From positions 33,358,001 through 33,422,000 of the forward strand of contig CM060731.1 of assembly GCA_030704615.1 (NCBI GenBank): a stretch of DNA of 64,000 nucleotides, given 5' to 3'. Position numbers and translations under genes: made by a program. Of the stretch, positions 23,860 to 36,060 are shown piece after piece; positions within the stretch are counted from its first letter, which is position 1, and the number at the start of each line of letters is the position of its first letter. The notes beneath the pieces were generated by a model. It was not told the origin of the DNA, ran no database searches, and saw only the letters and a program-made list of their open reading frames with translations. Origin of the DNA: Takakia lepidozioides (Eukaryota; Streptophyta; Takakiopsida; Takakiales; Takakiaceae).

Positions 23860-24855
23860 CTACCCCCTATCCATGAACCTCCTCCTCTTGCATCCCATCG
23901 CCTTGAAACTGTTTGAAACAATTCTTAGTTGTAAAAAGGGAAAGAACACAACCCAGACCTTCACCTTCAAGCGCTCAGAAAAGCCCAAGCAACACCAATA
24001 CGCCTCAAAGGATACATGCCTAGAGTACGTTCTACAATACTCTCAAAGGAGCTCAGTTTCTTAAAGAGGGTAGTGTCACACATTAGTGTGTACAGATCGT
24101 ACAGCTACAAATTTCCATAGTTTTGGTAGTGTTGATTTTGACATATGCAGTGTTTATGACACCTAACTTACCTCCTATTTAACCATCGCCATAGCTCCAC
24201 GTTGAGAAGATTGTTTCTTATCACAGTAGTTCCGTTTCTCTGAAGGTGTCAGGATAGTGCTACAATTGTAGTCTGCTTTCGCTGCATCAAGGCTGTAATG
24301 TGTGCTACCTGCTTCCAATCATCTGCTCTGCATAAGTTTTGCTTAAGGCAGGCATGGGTGTGTTATTTGGTGAGGCCATGGGGGAAGCATAATAAAGACT
24401 GTCCGAACAAAACCAAGTCAAGCAAAAAAACTGACTTCCCTGAACTTGTGTGGATCAACCATTTTTTTTTTCCTTAACAAGGGAGCAGAGGCCCTAAGCC
24501 CTTCTTGACCTGACAGATTAAGATTGCGTGATTATCTCGTGATTATCTCGCTAAGACCAGTTCCATATTCACCGAATCTGCAACTGATGAATAAAGATAG
24601 AGACACTAGAAGAAACTTTAAGTTTGGAGACGCTTCCATTGTGGAACTAGTCTATACATAAAGTGAAATAGTGTGGTTGTGTTCTGACACACTCTAGCTT
24701 GTTGTGGTTCTAAGCTTGGGTGGTGAGCTCCTATTGACAAAGCATTATTACAGGTCCCGGGCTTTCTCATTCTACATGCTTGAACAGGGAAAGCTTGTTG
24801 TGGAGTGTGGAGATTAATTCCTATATACATCCAGTGCATTTTAGTGCTCCAGTAC
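23860..24855. other. Region between the UGT and the OSB-like gene
   Basis: It lies downstream of the UGT stop codon and upstream of the first OSB exon I could find. An N-terminal targeting exon of the OSB gene may lie here but I cannot point to it. A direct duplication GTGATTATCTC occurs near 24530-24550. No other feature is recognised. Confidence 0.35.
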
Positions 24856-27792
24856 TCAAGCACCATCTGCTGCCTTGTGTCCATAGCTCGACTGGAGCTC
24901 AATGAACTTCTGCAGGTTCCTTTGCACTGAACCGTCCTCGGCCACTGCTTTCATTGCTGAGTCTCTCAACTTCTCAACATTCCTTCTAGCAGCTCTTCCC
25001 TCGGGTTCATTCATCAGACACTTCACAGACCTGGCCACCTCTGCTTTTTCCACTATGCCATCAGACCCTTTGTGGACCTCAAGGGCAGCCTTCACGTCGT
25101 CGACAAGAAAGCTGCAGTTGTTGACCTCCCAAATTAGAGATAAGAATACAGTACTTATTAAAAGTATAGACATTGAACTTGCTGATAAACATGAAATGGT
25201 GCAGATGGGTTGGAGGATATGCATTCCTTGCCACACAAATCATCCAGTTCACCCAGCTCGAGCGTTACCAATGTATGATTTAAGAATACGAGTTTTTAGT
25301 TAATTGGCATGTGACGTCCATAAGAAAACACATCACCCAAGGGAGGACAAAACAGTGACCAGTTGCCAACACCAGATCAAATTTCTCCAATTCAAAACCA
25401 GGGATAGATTGCAAGGGTTCCATGGTTCTCAATTCCTTACAAGGACAGGTGGTTCATTGTGTCAGTGAAAAGTAGCTAACTTTTTCTTACCTCTCAGGTG
25501 TCCAGATCCTCTATCTTGATCCATGTACATGATGTATACTATAGTCGCCAGATCAATGATGTCAAAACCGTGATGATCAGATAATATTCACGTAACTTAT
25601 AAAAGAATCTGTGGTTCCTCTCTATTGGCAAGTTAAGTGGCTACCAAATTTCTACATGATGACATTATCCCAAGACACCCTTTACATAGCTCGGAGTAGC
25701 CTCTAACCTGAATTTGATGAGTGCATTTTGATTTTGCAGGTGGTGTTGTAATTTAAGACACCCCCACAGTTGTATCATGCCCAATGACCTTATTGGCAGG
25801 CATGTAAAATAAGTTTGGTGCAGAACATGTACCTGCAGTTCATCTTCTGCTCTGCCTGGATTGGCCATCCCAGCATTGGCACGCCACGGCATATGCTCTC
25901 CAAGGTCGAGTTCCAGCCACAGTGGGTCAGGAAGCCACCAACAGCTGGATGTGAGAGCACATGGAGCTGTGGGACCCACCCATTGACAACAAGTCCACGC
26001 CCCTCTGTACGTGCCTCAAAACCTTCAGGAAGCAACGAAAGGTTCTCAAAACCTGTCTCAGGCTGTGGAGACCGGACCACCAAAAGAAATCGGTGGTTGC
26101 TTGCCTCCAGCCCCAAAGCCAGTTCATGGATTTGGTGTAGTGAGAGAACAGCAACACTTCCGAAGGAAACAAACAGGACAGAAGATGCAGGTTGTGTGTC
26201 CAACCATTCGAGGCATGCGTCTCTCCTTTGTCTAGGACTCTTGGGCACAGCATCAGAAACAGAAGTGCTGACGTATGCAGAGGGCAGCAATGGACCAACT
26301 GGCAGAATACTTATAAGATGGGAGGCCTGCATGGTATCAGAAGTTTATGTTCCAGCAGAAGATGGACATTGCAACGTGGTTTACCATGACTCTAGAGGAT
26401 TGAAAGCACATGCAAGTACCAAATATTTCTGTTCTTTTTCTGTTCAGATTAGTTACCGTGATGCTATGGGAAGAAACAGAATACAAGCACTGAAGATCAC
26501 AGATGTCCAAGAATATTTCACCACTTTTTCATAGTACAGCCGATTCAATTTGAATCTGCAAGCAATCAACAAAGTAGCAAGTGAAAAAGTTCTAAATGCT
26601 AATACAGTAACCGAGGGAGATTGTCCTAACCTTCATGTTTTTGTTGCAGTATGTTTGAGTTTGCAGGACATCAATGCAGAATGGTTCCAACTCATAGAAG
26701 CTGTTCAGAAGTACCCCTGTGGCTTCAGCCATGCGTTCGGCATTATTCATGTAGAAGTGGTATTCAAAATTTGAGGCATCTAGGACAGGTGAAGGCAGAT
26801 CTGATATTGGTGTAGGCGGAACCCCTGGAATATCGTTCACAATTTCTGCACCTTGTGTCGGCTCTGGAGGCAACCTCCCTTGAGAAACAAGCATGGGAAT
26901 GTGCAGGAAAGTAGATAAACCAGTTGCTGGAGATGGAAACATGACATATCTTGGTATCTTGAACTTGTTGGCAACATCCTGTGGTGCCCAGCCAGGTTAG
27001 TAGTTTTTCCACCAGTGCACAAAATGTCATAAGCTCATATACTATGCTAACTCTAATCTCATGACAGAAACCTAAATCTAAAGAAAAATGCTGTGCCATG
27101 AGATATCTATGGTGGTTAATGGAGAGAATTTCAAAACAGCTGCCAGCTGGTTCCTGAAGTACAAAGACTGAAGCTGTAGTCTAATTAGCAGTTTTCCAAT
27201 GCCGTCTTTGCTCATCCACTGGCGAGGTATGAGTCCCCTTAGGCAGGGACTGTTGCTTCATCCTTGTAATACCCCTTTCCAACAATATAGACACACCGTT
27301 AAAATTGGGCAGTAGCTCAAATGTCGTAACTTCAACTGGCATCCCTCAGCTGGAGCACTGCCAAAACCTATACTGTATGGGTTGCAGCTGGGGAAAGAAG
27401 CTTGCCTGTGTCCACCCCATAAACATGTCACTGATAATGCAAGTCAGGGGCACACCCTCATTCTCATTGGTCAGCTTCTCCAGCAACTCTTCAGTCACAC
27501 CCTCCAGGCTATGCACATACTTTGCAAATGGCAGCGATCGATCTCCTGCTGCATGTACTGGCTGCCCTCCTAGCCCTACTATGGATATGCAATCAAGGCC
27601 GTCAAATGTATTGAAGACTTCTTGGGATATATGGTTGAATACGTTGACAAATGTTATGGTGACTCCAAGTGCAGATAATTGTTGCGCCAAATGAAGCAAT
27701 GGAATGCTGTGACCTTTGGCAGGATAAGGTAGCATCACTGCATGCACTCTCTGTCTAGTGTCTTTTTCGTAGCCCGTCTGAATAGTAGCCAT
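24856..27792 (-). CDS. Family 1 UDP-glycosyltransferase, 4 exons
   Basis: Predicted to transfer a sugar, probably glucose, from UDP-sugar to a small acceptor such as a phenolic, hormone or terpenoid. Exons: 27792-27406, 26978-26631, 26326-25833, 25111-24856. Phases agree and give 494 aa. The N-terminal catalytic His is H28 in [18 protein letters not shown] and the likely partner Asp is D122 in [10 protein letters not shown]. The PSPG box in exon 3 begins [20 protein letters not shown], continues [20 protein letters not shown] and ends AEQ; the final Gln usually goes with UDP-glucose. The C-terminal exon ([12 protein letters not shown] onward, LQKFIELQ near the end) is normal for the family. 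Intron 1 starts CAG|GCAAGC, a GC-AG intron. The acceptor substrate cannot be inferred. Confidence 0.92.
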
Positions 27793-30116
27793 GGGTGCGT
27801 GTGTTATCTTCTTCGATGGATAAAAGTCGCACCTGCATGTTCAAGGGACAAGTCACCAATGGAGCAGTGTACCAAAAGATTTGGCAGTGTATCTCAAATC
27901 TGACAATGAAGAGTTCTGAGTATATGCATAAAGAGAGTTTACAAAGTTCAGAAAAAAGTTTGAAAATGTCCAGGAAAAGCCCAAAGAGCTTCGTTGGGTG
28001 GGGGGAGCTCAGTTTGTTAGAAGCTACAATTTCCTCCATGCGCCAGTTTGACAGTCTCTGCTGGAGACATTGAAAATGTCTAGTGAGGTGGACGATGGTT
28101 GGCCGCACCAAGAAGTCTCCTCCGTGGACCAAGTCTTCACTTTGCAATTCTGGGGACCAGTCTACACACGTTAACAATACTAAAGGTTTGGAGGTGAGCT
28201 TGGCTACTCCCTTCAATGACCACTACTCACCGGACCAAGTTCTCAGTTTTAGTGATAAAGACGAGTGATAAAGACGAGTGATCCTAATCCTGTGAAAGGT
28301 CTTGAACACAACGGAAAGTCTGAAGTGAGATTCATCAAGGACGACTTTGTCTCCTTGTGTAAATCTGGTCAAAGCTATCTTCATAGGAAGCTGCTGACGG
28401 AACCTGTACTGACTTGCTAAGGTGTAAACTTTGATTTGCACACTCGAAGGTCTCTAGAGAATATTGTTGACGTCCAAACACCGACCTTGAGAAACAGAGA
28501 AATGGTTTTCTTCTTCACTCGTCCAGCTGAATGGCCGTACCAAATCGATTGTCCTAGCGAAATTCTTGCAGAGGACACATACACCAATGGAGGTGGGCGA
28601 CTGCTGCTCCTTGGACAGTCAATGGTCCTCACCGGAACACCACTGGGTCTACCGAGATTGGACCATTGTATGACTGCCTTCACGTGGATACCCTGCTCAA
28701 TGCGCGGACTCAGTGGTCACTTCGTGGCTCTCATATGGGATCCTCACTCCTCAATTTCTATGATGAACTCGGAAGCCATTTGTCAGGAACTCATAGACAT
28801 CTCATGCTTAATGAACTAAAGTTCTACTCTCAGCATAACCCACTTGCAGTCCTGGTCTGGAACACACGGCGGTAATATCTGGCCTGGTCACTGCACAACT
28901 AACTTCTGCATTCCAGAGAGTGCTTCAAAATGTCGTAAGTTCTCAGTTCTCCCAGCTCCAGAGACCCAAAGTCTATAGAGCGAGGAACAAAAGGTCGCAA
29001 CTTCCAGTTGTAGCAACCCAAGGCTTTGCATTGTCCAGGCTCCGTCAAAGTCAGCACAGACCAGACCTTTCTCCTCACCTGCCAACCCTTCTAAAGTTTT
29101 CATGGAATCGTTTCTTTTCAAAGATTTCATGGAAGGTTTTGTTTGGAGCGAGGTAGGTATACCTACCTAACGTCACTGTCCGATTAATCCTGTGACGTTC
29201 ATGAAGGCAGGTGCCAGGGACTACCGTATGCATGTTTTAAGAAAATAGAATGATGTTGTAGTGGCCTGTTGTCGTACCTTTGCAACTTCTGATTAGTGCG
29301 TCCTCTTGGATTTGGGCTGCAGAAATGGGATCAATTCCGGGTCATCATGTGCAAGCTCGATACGAAACGTCTGAGGTCCTAATTCCGAGGTCTGGTGATT
29401 GACTCTCTGTCCATGGGTGTGGACTTGCAAGTTCTCTCCTCACGAAGGAAGGTGATTACTTACCTACTCGCAGCAGTATATGACAGTACCCCAGTCTTGG
29501 CTCCAGAGAAACCATGTCTTTTACAGTGAATCCACTTTTTTGCAGACTTCTCATGTAAGGGGATTAGTCGCAGCAAGGAGGTAAATGGTGGACCCAGATT
29601 ATAGGCATGTGTAGTACAAGTAGTGTTTTTGAGCCGCCACTTCTAATCGTGTTTGAGCTTTTTGAGCCAAAACTAGTATGCTGCTTGACAGTGCAACTGC
29701 TGCCTATTTTCCTGTAAGCTCTCAGCATTCAAAGTGTTTCCTCCTTGAATTGAATTCTCGCACCCTGTATGCATCTCAACCAACTCGCCAGTCCAGGCGC
29801 TCCTACATTTTTCTATCACCGTGCTAGGCCTGGGGCATGGTGCAATTCTTTGATGGATATTCGAGTCACCCCAATTAGTGTGGTTCATGTCAGCTTGGTC
29901 TATGTCACCCTGGTGTCTGGTGTAAGTTTCTCTCAAGTATTTTTTATGACACCAAGTGGAAAGTACACCGATTGGAATCACACTCCCTAGTGTGACACTC
30001 TTCCATGTCACCCCAATGTCACCCCCGGATGATGTCAGCCCATTGCGTGTCATCCCAGTTTGTGTCACTCTCAGGAGAGGCTGGGAAAGATTTGACATGC
30101 CGAGACCCAGCATATC
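27793..30116. other. Upstream of the UGT, no gene recognised
   Basis: It contains the UGT promoter and 5' UTR side, then about 2 kb with several open frames of 60-160 codons on both strands. None matches a family I know. Blocks near 28090-28230 and 28520-28650 share short words (GGCCGxACCAA, TGGACCAAGTC/TGGACAGTCAATGG) and may be diverged repeats. A LINE origin is possible but not shown. Confidence 0.3.
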
Positions 30117-30170
30117 ATGCTTGCACAAGTACATTAAGTTCTTATGCTTGCACAAGTACATTAAGTTCTT
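30117..30170. repeat. Perfect 27-bp tandem duplication
   Basis: The 27-base unit beginning ATGCTTGCACAAGTACATTA occurs twice head to tail without change. It has no evident function. Confidence 0.85.
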
Positions 30171-30543
30171 ACATTAGTGTAGTGACTAGTGGCGACTGGA
30201 GGTCGAAGACTCGTTTTAGTGTAGAGCAGGAATAGGGTGCCATACCACCACATCAGCATTCCAATGGAGACAACTGAGGTGGTCTCGGTGTAATCCCCGC
30301 ACTCTCATTTTTTAAGCTGCCGGGGAAAAAGAGATTTTCTTACCAATCTGCTCTAATATCGTTTCTTTCTTTTAACTTATGGGGGCGGAGGCCCTTTCAA
30401 ATTACACTAAAAAGAAGAGAAAAAATAACCACCCGAGGGCCTCCGACTTTCTTTCTTTCTTTCTTTCTTTTGTTTCTTTATACCTTCAATGTAAATGTTA
30501 TAGCACTTTTAGATATTAAATTGCTTCTCTTTTAACAATAATA

Positions 30544-31127
30544 GGGTCATGAATGCCCACACATGTGGCTGCGGCGGGGCCGCGTGTGGAGGGGGTCGCG
30601 GATGGTGGGAACGCCCCCGGTTCCGCCAATCCCAGTCCGCTTGTTGGGTCTGCTTGGCAAGCTGGTATGCTAGGGCCCACAAAACACATGAGCTAATCTG
30701 TCGGGGCCCACAATATGCACATAAAGCATTAGTTATTGCAATGGTGTAGAAAGTGGCGGGTAGTGTGGTGGTTTAGAGCAATGAATGGTAACTATGAGGT
30801 GTGGTGCTCAAATTTTGTTACGTTGTACCATGGTAGTAACGTGTGTTATTAAATATATATTTTGTCGAAGGGTCTGCCGGTCTGCTGGAGGGGGTTTGTC
30901 GAGTCTGTTGGAGAGGTGCCAGTCCGCTTGTCGGTCTGGAGGGTCTGCTAGAAGGTTGGAGTCGATCTGTTGGAGGGTCTGCCCAGTCCGCTAGAAGGTC
31001 TGCCACGGTAGATTAACAAGGACTTAAGAAAAATTTCAGAATCTCGCCGACCCGGTGAATGGGCGGTGGGCTTATGCGCTCAACCCAAGGGTCGTACTGG
31101 CGGGGCCCGCCCGTGCATTCATGACCC
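30544..31127. mobile_element. 584-bp TIR element (MITE) flanked by TA
   Basis: The ends read GGGTCATGAATGC inward on both sides, with the next bases still partly matching (CCCACAC against ACGGGCGG). TA flanks both ends, and the identity extends into AATAATA outside. The GC-rich inside carries repeated GGTCTGC and GTCTGTTGGAGG words near 30870-31000. It is noncoding. The TA flank would fit a Tc1/mariner-type duplication, but it is ambiguous because the flanking sequence is itself palindromic. Confidence 0.75.
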
Positions 31128-31590
31128 TATTATTAAACAATGAGAGGCTATTAAATTTGATATCCATCTCCAAAAACACGTCTCCAAACTAGCTCGATTC
31201 AATAAAATCATCTTAAGTCACCTTCCCTTCCGCCCCTAATACATCCCCACAATGCCTCTGGTGGGCACTTTGCGCGCATCCGTTCAGTCGAGTAGACTCG
31301 GGAACTAAGGACGGGCGAGCCTGCAGCAGTAGGCCCATGCCAAGGTGCGTACAATGTTTATCTCATCTCAGCAAGCCCCACCCCCAACCTCTATCCCGCT
31401 TTGTTCCACGCCGCACCCCATACCCAGAGAGGAATGCCAATAACCAAATACATGAAACGCATTTTTACGCTGATTTCGGTGCTATTCTAAGTTTGGTCCT
31501 CCTTTTTTTTCTTGTATTTTGTTCGCGTGCTCTTTTGACATTTATTGCACTTCACCCTGTCTTTTGGCCTAACTCACCCTCCGTCCTCTC

Positions 31591-32399
31591 AGGGGTTGGT
31601 AGGACGTGAGCACAAACCCACGATCACGGGGGTTTTATGTTTTTAAACCACGTTCATAGGAGTTATATGTTTTCAAAACGGGCGGATATAGAGACACGGT
31701 GCATTCTGTGCCTATTTCTGTCTCTAAACCCAAAACCCTATACGAAATAGACACCCATAATGTATATCTACAAGCTCCAAGTTCCACATATCTACAGTTT
31801 TGGTATCCTACAAAAGAATAGCAGATTAGAGAAAAACAAAGTCGCAATAACCAACATCATCCAAAATACACAAATACCAAACAATAGTTGAACAATTTAA
31901 TATAATGAGGCAAACAACGGGTTTCGTTAACAAGAAAAAATTCAAGGTATCGAGTTTCGCCAACGAAATAATGGGTTTCGTCGGTTAAATAACAGATTTC
32001 GCGAGCGAAATATTGGATTTCATCGGCAAAATTTCCAAGTATCGCTGCGTAGGTCATTATCATATGGTTTCGTGGGCGAAACAAAATGTGTTGTGTTTGG
32101 TTTTGCATATAAGAGACGACGTGAGATTATTTTATTTCCCTAACGAATTGTTATGTGCTTGTGCGTACAGAAAAATAAACCATGGAAATAGGGTGCCCAT
32201 CCATATTCATGACTCATTTTGTGCCTATTTCTCCCCTGTCTATTTCTCTTTGTGTGGTTTGTGCTCACGTAAGCATAAGTCTGTTCGTGAGCACAAATTG
32301 CACATTTTAGTTTTGCTATCGCATCTTTTCAAGAATATTCTAGGAATTTCTGGTATATCCTTTTGTGCTCACGTGAGCCTGCTCACATGCTACCCAACC
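31591..32399. mobile_element. TIR element of 809 bp with 11-bp target duplication (MULE-like), copy 1
   Basis: Its left end reads AGGGGTTGGTAGGACGTGAG and its right end, reversed, GGTTGGGTAGCATGTGAGCA. It is flanked by TCCGTCCTCTC and TCCATCCTCTC (10 of 11 identical), a target duplication of Mutator-like length. The duplication falls inside the LINE reading frame. The interior has repeated TTTCG..CGAAA words and GTGCTCACGTGAGC palindromes. It is noncoding. A related copy lies at 35275-36060 in opposite orientation. Confidence 0.75.
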
Positions 32400-32700
32400 T
32401 CCATCCTCTCGACTTAACGGATAACTCTAATATTTGGTCGGATAGGGAACTTAGTACCACACATTGCAGTAAACTCCCAACCACATAGCTATCCGAAGCA
32501 ATCTCTTTCACAATTCACCACCTCGATCAATCCATCCACTTCTTAGCACCAGACCAACCATATACGAACCTTTGGATCCAACTCATTCCTACCGTCAATT
32601 GGCAAGTACAAAATCAGACCACATGCAAGTTGAAAGCCAAGCCCTCATGGCCTACCCTGCATCTATCCACAAAAAAATTCATCATTCCAACAGCACTTAA

Positions 32701-33810
32701 CCCCTAAATGTCGGATCGACCCGTTTTAGGTCGCACCTTGTTTTTCAAATAGCCATATCTTCTTGGATCCGTATCTGATTGGATTTTGGTAACATCAATG
32801 TTATAGCCCTCAAGTCGGGCTTTCCATCTTGAAAAGATGGTGGGTGGAAAAAGATATTGCATCGGTTTTTAATGCGAATGCCACGGCCCCCCCCCCACCC
32901 CCCCCAAGGACATGAAAATGGCAAGAATTTTTGGTGGTCTGCGAGGCCGAAATGGTTAATTTCGGGCAGATCATCAGTGGATATGGTTTGTCCGCTGCAC
33001 GAATCTTGGGCGGGTATGAGTACCCGCCCACGGCTGGCACGTCGGGTTGAAGGACAGGGTGAGGTGACCCACTCACCATCAGGCATCGAGATTGGGGGTC
33101 CTATCCTCTGCACGGTCTGCAATGAATGCAGGCTACGAAGGGGGGCTAACCGCCGCTCCACAGGGTTGGCTCTAGAGGGTGACCCCAGATTCCCATGGGA
33201 CACGCCCTAAGAAACACGGGGCAATGCAGAATGACATGTCTTGGCAAAGGAAATCCAAATCTGAGGGGATTTTCAAGATGGATTGAATTAAAAAATTCAG
33301 GACTACCTTCCCAACTTGATTTAGGACGTTGTGCCCATTCCGTTTTCCAAAAAAACACACCCATGTTTTCCCCAAAATAATAAAAAATGGCAACATACAG
33401 AAAATGCACTTTGTGGGACCCCCCCTCTGGATCACTACAAAGCAGGCATAATCAGATCTTGTCCAAAAACTCTGAAACCTTAGGAGAAGGTGGCCAACAT
33501 CATGAGACATGTCCATGTAAAATTTTAACTCAATCAGACCAGCCATTTGGGAATTTCGATAATATTTGTATAATTATTTTGTACTCTGCAGAGGATACAT
33601 AAACTTTTCATGCTCACAAAAAACATGTAAGATTCCAATTCATGCGGCCAAATGTCATGAAACGCTGGGTAAAGATAGGGGATGTAGTTTAAATCATGAT
33701 TGTACGGTGAACTTTTTTAGATCTGAGCAAATGCTTAGTTATAAATAAAAAGGTAGCATGAGGTTCAGATTTTGCAATTATTTTTAAAAAAAATTGTAGG
33801 CATTCAGGGG
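32701..33810. mobile_element. Possible 1.1-kb TIR element inside the LINE relic
   Basis: It starts CCCCTAAATG and ends CATTCAGGGG (9 of 10 inverted match). It separates two LINE blocks that otherwise read on. The flanks are TTAA on the left and CTAA on the right, so a TAA or TTAA duplication is possible but imperfect. It includes a C-run at 32887-32907. There is no coding frame of known type. Confidence 0.45.
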
Positions 33811-34414
33811 CTAAACCCTCAGTTGAATACACATTCCATGCCGCTCCGGCCTACTCCCTCCCAGACATAGCTCAAAGACATCATTAGCCTTACCAAGCGC
33901 ATTTGCAGCCTCCCAATTAGGACACCCAATGCCCTCTCTCAACTCCCCCAAAACAACTATGGAATTGGCTCCTCCCTGCTTGCTCTTTCATATGCAAGAA
34001 CATTAGGAGCACAACTACAAGATGCCATAAATGACTCTGGCCGACTTGGTTGTATATACAAAGGATTACTTGGACACCTCCCCTTTAAATTTGAGTGACT
34101 CTACTCCCTCCCCACATTTACTGCCCGAGCATGCCTACACTCCCCTTTCGCATGAGAACCACGTGAGAAAGGCTCAAACCCTCGGACATTCCCGTGTGGA
34201 CAGATAGCCTGCCTTGTCTTCATGCTCCCGCGTAAGAAAACCCTCACATTTGAGTCTTCCCCCTCACATATCAAGGTTCTTCACTTTTTGAGCACAACAA
34301 TGTTCTTGATCATAAGGAGCATTCTAATCCCAGTAACTTGGCTAGAAAGCAAAGCTTGGCTGCACGAGTGTGTTGATGGTCATATTTAGCAATATTGAGC
34401 CCACACCACACTTA

Positions 34415-34748
34415 GAGCATCTCCACCGGGGGTACACTAAACACCATTGCACGGTAATCTCCCGCAGCCTCGAACACTCCCCTCCTTCAGTGCCAACTCC
34501 ATCAAACTATCCTGCACATGTAATTTTTGATGACGTGCCTTGCTGCGGAGGGACCACCTGGCAGACACCGCCTTATCATCACGCCATAAATGCACGATGA
34601 TGTGCTTTTTAGTGGCTCCAACAAGTACCGGCCGGGCTGACAAGGGCCCGTATCCTGCACCAAAGTGCGGGCCCTGGGGGTGCGGATACCAGGGCCGGGG
34701 GCTCAAGTACCGTTGCCGTGGCATTTAGGGACAGTGGTGGGGATGCTC
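34415..34748. mobile_element. Tourist-like MITE with TTA target duplication
   Basis: This 334-bp element has the ends GAGCATCTCCACC and, reversed, GAGCATCCCCACC. TTA flanks both sides, the usual PIF/Harbinger duplication. The GAGCATCTCC terminus is a common plant MITE end. It is noncoding. Confidence 0.85.
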
Positions 34749-34751
34749 TTA

Positions 34752-35274
34752 TAGGTGTAGTTATCATACCAGTTTCCTTCCCATTGAAGCAAGGGTTTTT
34801 TTTATCTTTCTTTCTTTCTTTTGGGAACGGGGGACAAAGGTAATGAAATAGATTAAGTTAGAAAGAAGTGGAAAAACTAACTGGCACCAGAGGTCGTGAG
34901 GGGTTTACAGTGGGCATACCATCCCAGGGCAATTCCTGAAGAATCGACAAATAATACATATAGTATAAAAAATAAAAATACCCTATACCATTATAAATGT
35001 TTAGTTTCATAGTATAGTTTCCAATTAAAAACAAATGTTCGATTCAACCCAATGCGAATAGTAGTAGTACAAAGCACTGAAAAAAAGAGATCAATTTTTG
35101 GGCAGACAATAATCACTGCGACTAAAATTATACATAACAATTTCTACCCCAAAGCTAAGTTTAGATTTATTATTTATTCTCCAGGGGGGTAAAAGCCCTA
35201 GATAGGCTGAAAGTATATCAAAATGAGGAAAAAATCTCACATGACATGCCATGGAGGGAGGTTGAATGGAAGGA
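34752..35274. other. Short spacer between two TIR elements
   Basis: AT-rich DNA with a TTTC microsatellite near 34800-34830. No gene or further element is recognised. Confidence 0.4.
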
Positions 35275-36060
35275 GGTTGGGTAGCATGTGCGCAGGCCGA
35301 CGCTTGCTCATGTGAGCAAAAGAGGATATGCTGCAAATTCCAAAGAATATTCTTGAAAAAAATACTTTAGAGAAACTAAAATGTGCTCACGCCAAACAAC
35401 ATTTGGAAATTTCTGCTCACGTAAGCACAAGCCACAAAAAATTGGGGCATATGGAATTGCTCTCAGTGCCATCTCCATCAAGAATTTTCGTTGATTAATA
35501 GTTGTATATTTAATTATGTGATGTTGCCGCTAGTAGCAATCATTCATATGCAAAACTAGACACAACTCATTTTGTTTCGCCCATGAAAGCATGGGTAATG
35601 ACCTACCGCAATAAGCACATAACAATTCGTTAGCGAAATAAACAACCTCACGTCGTCTCTTATATGCAACACCAAACACAACTCATTTTCTTTCATTCAG
35701 GAAACCACTGGATAATGACCTACGCAACGATACCTTGAAATTTCACCGGTGAAACCCATTTTTTGCCTCATTACATTAAATTATTCAATTATTGTTGTGT
35801 GTTTATGATGGTGTTGGACGGTTATTGTGACTTTGTTTTCCCTAATGTGTTATTCTTTTGTACATACCAAAGCTGTAAATATTTGGATCTTGGAGCTTGT
35901 AGATATACATTAGGGGTGCCTATTCGCGTGTAAGAACCTTAGATCTGTCATTCGTATTCTATTTCCGTAAAAACATGGGTATCCTATTATCGTATTTTGT
36001 GCTTACGCGAATATTTTTCCTATACTCACATGAGCTGTGTGCTCACGTTCTACCAACCCC
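35275..36060. mobile_element. MULE-like TIR element, copy 2, inverted to copy 1
   Basis: It starts GGTTGGGTAGCATGTGCGCA and its right end, reversed, reads GGGGTTGGTAGAACGTGAGC. It matches copy 1 in reverse along most of its length, for example ACCTCACGTCGTCTCTTATA and TTGGAGCTTGTAGATATACA. No convincing target duplication is visible. With copy 1 it makes an inverted repeat of about 0.8 kb arms around a 2.9-kb middle. Confidence 0.7.

Larger units (their letters stand above)
31128..34330 (+). pseudogene. Decayed LINE reverse-transcriptase C-terminal region, split by insertions
   Basis: Three plus-strand blocks read as parts of one protein once insertions are removed. About 31490-31590 ends in PVFWPNSPSVLS. 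Block 32408-32700 contains WSDREL, HHLDQSIHFL and QPYTNLWIQLIPTVNWQ, like the Y..LGI.L.P..NW region of LINE polymerases. Block 33826-34100 contains LTKRICSLPIRTPNALSQLP, YGIGSSLLALSYARTLGAQL and QDAINDSGRLG. Each block has a stop or two. The breaks coincide with the TIR elements at 31591-32399 and 32701-33810. The family is an inference from pattern and has not been searched. Confidence 0.5.

Noticed and set aside
24902-25303. 133-codon plus-strand frame
   Set aside because: It is the antisense shadow of the last UGT exon.
25815-26534. 239-codon plus-strand frame
   Set aside because: It is antisense to UGT exon 3, which carries the PSPG box; the plus frame has no family resemblance.
28417-28819. 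Overlapping frames on both strands as a gene upstream of the UGT
   Set aside because: No recognisable domain, no splice-consistent extension, and frames of equal length on opposite strands.
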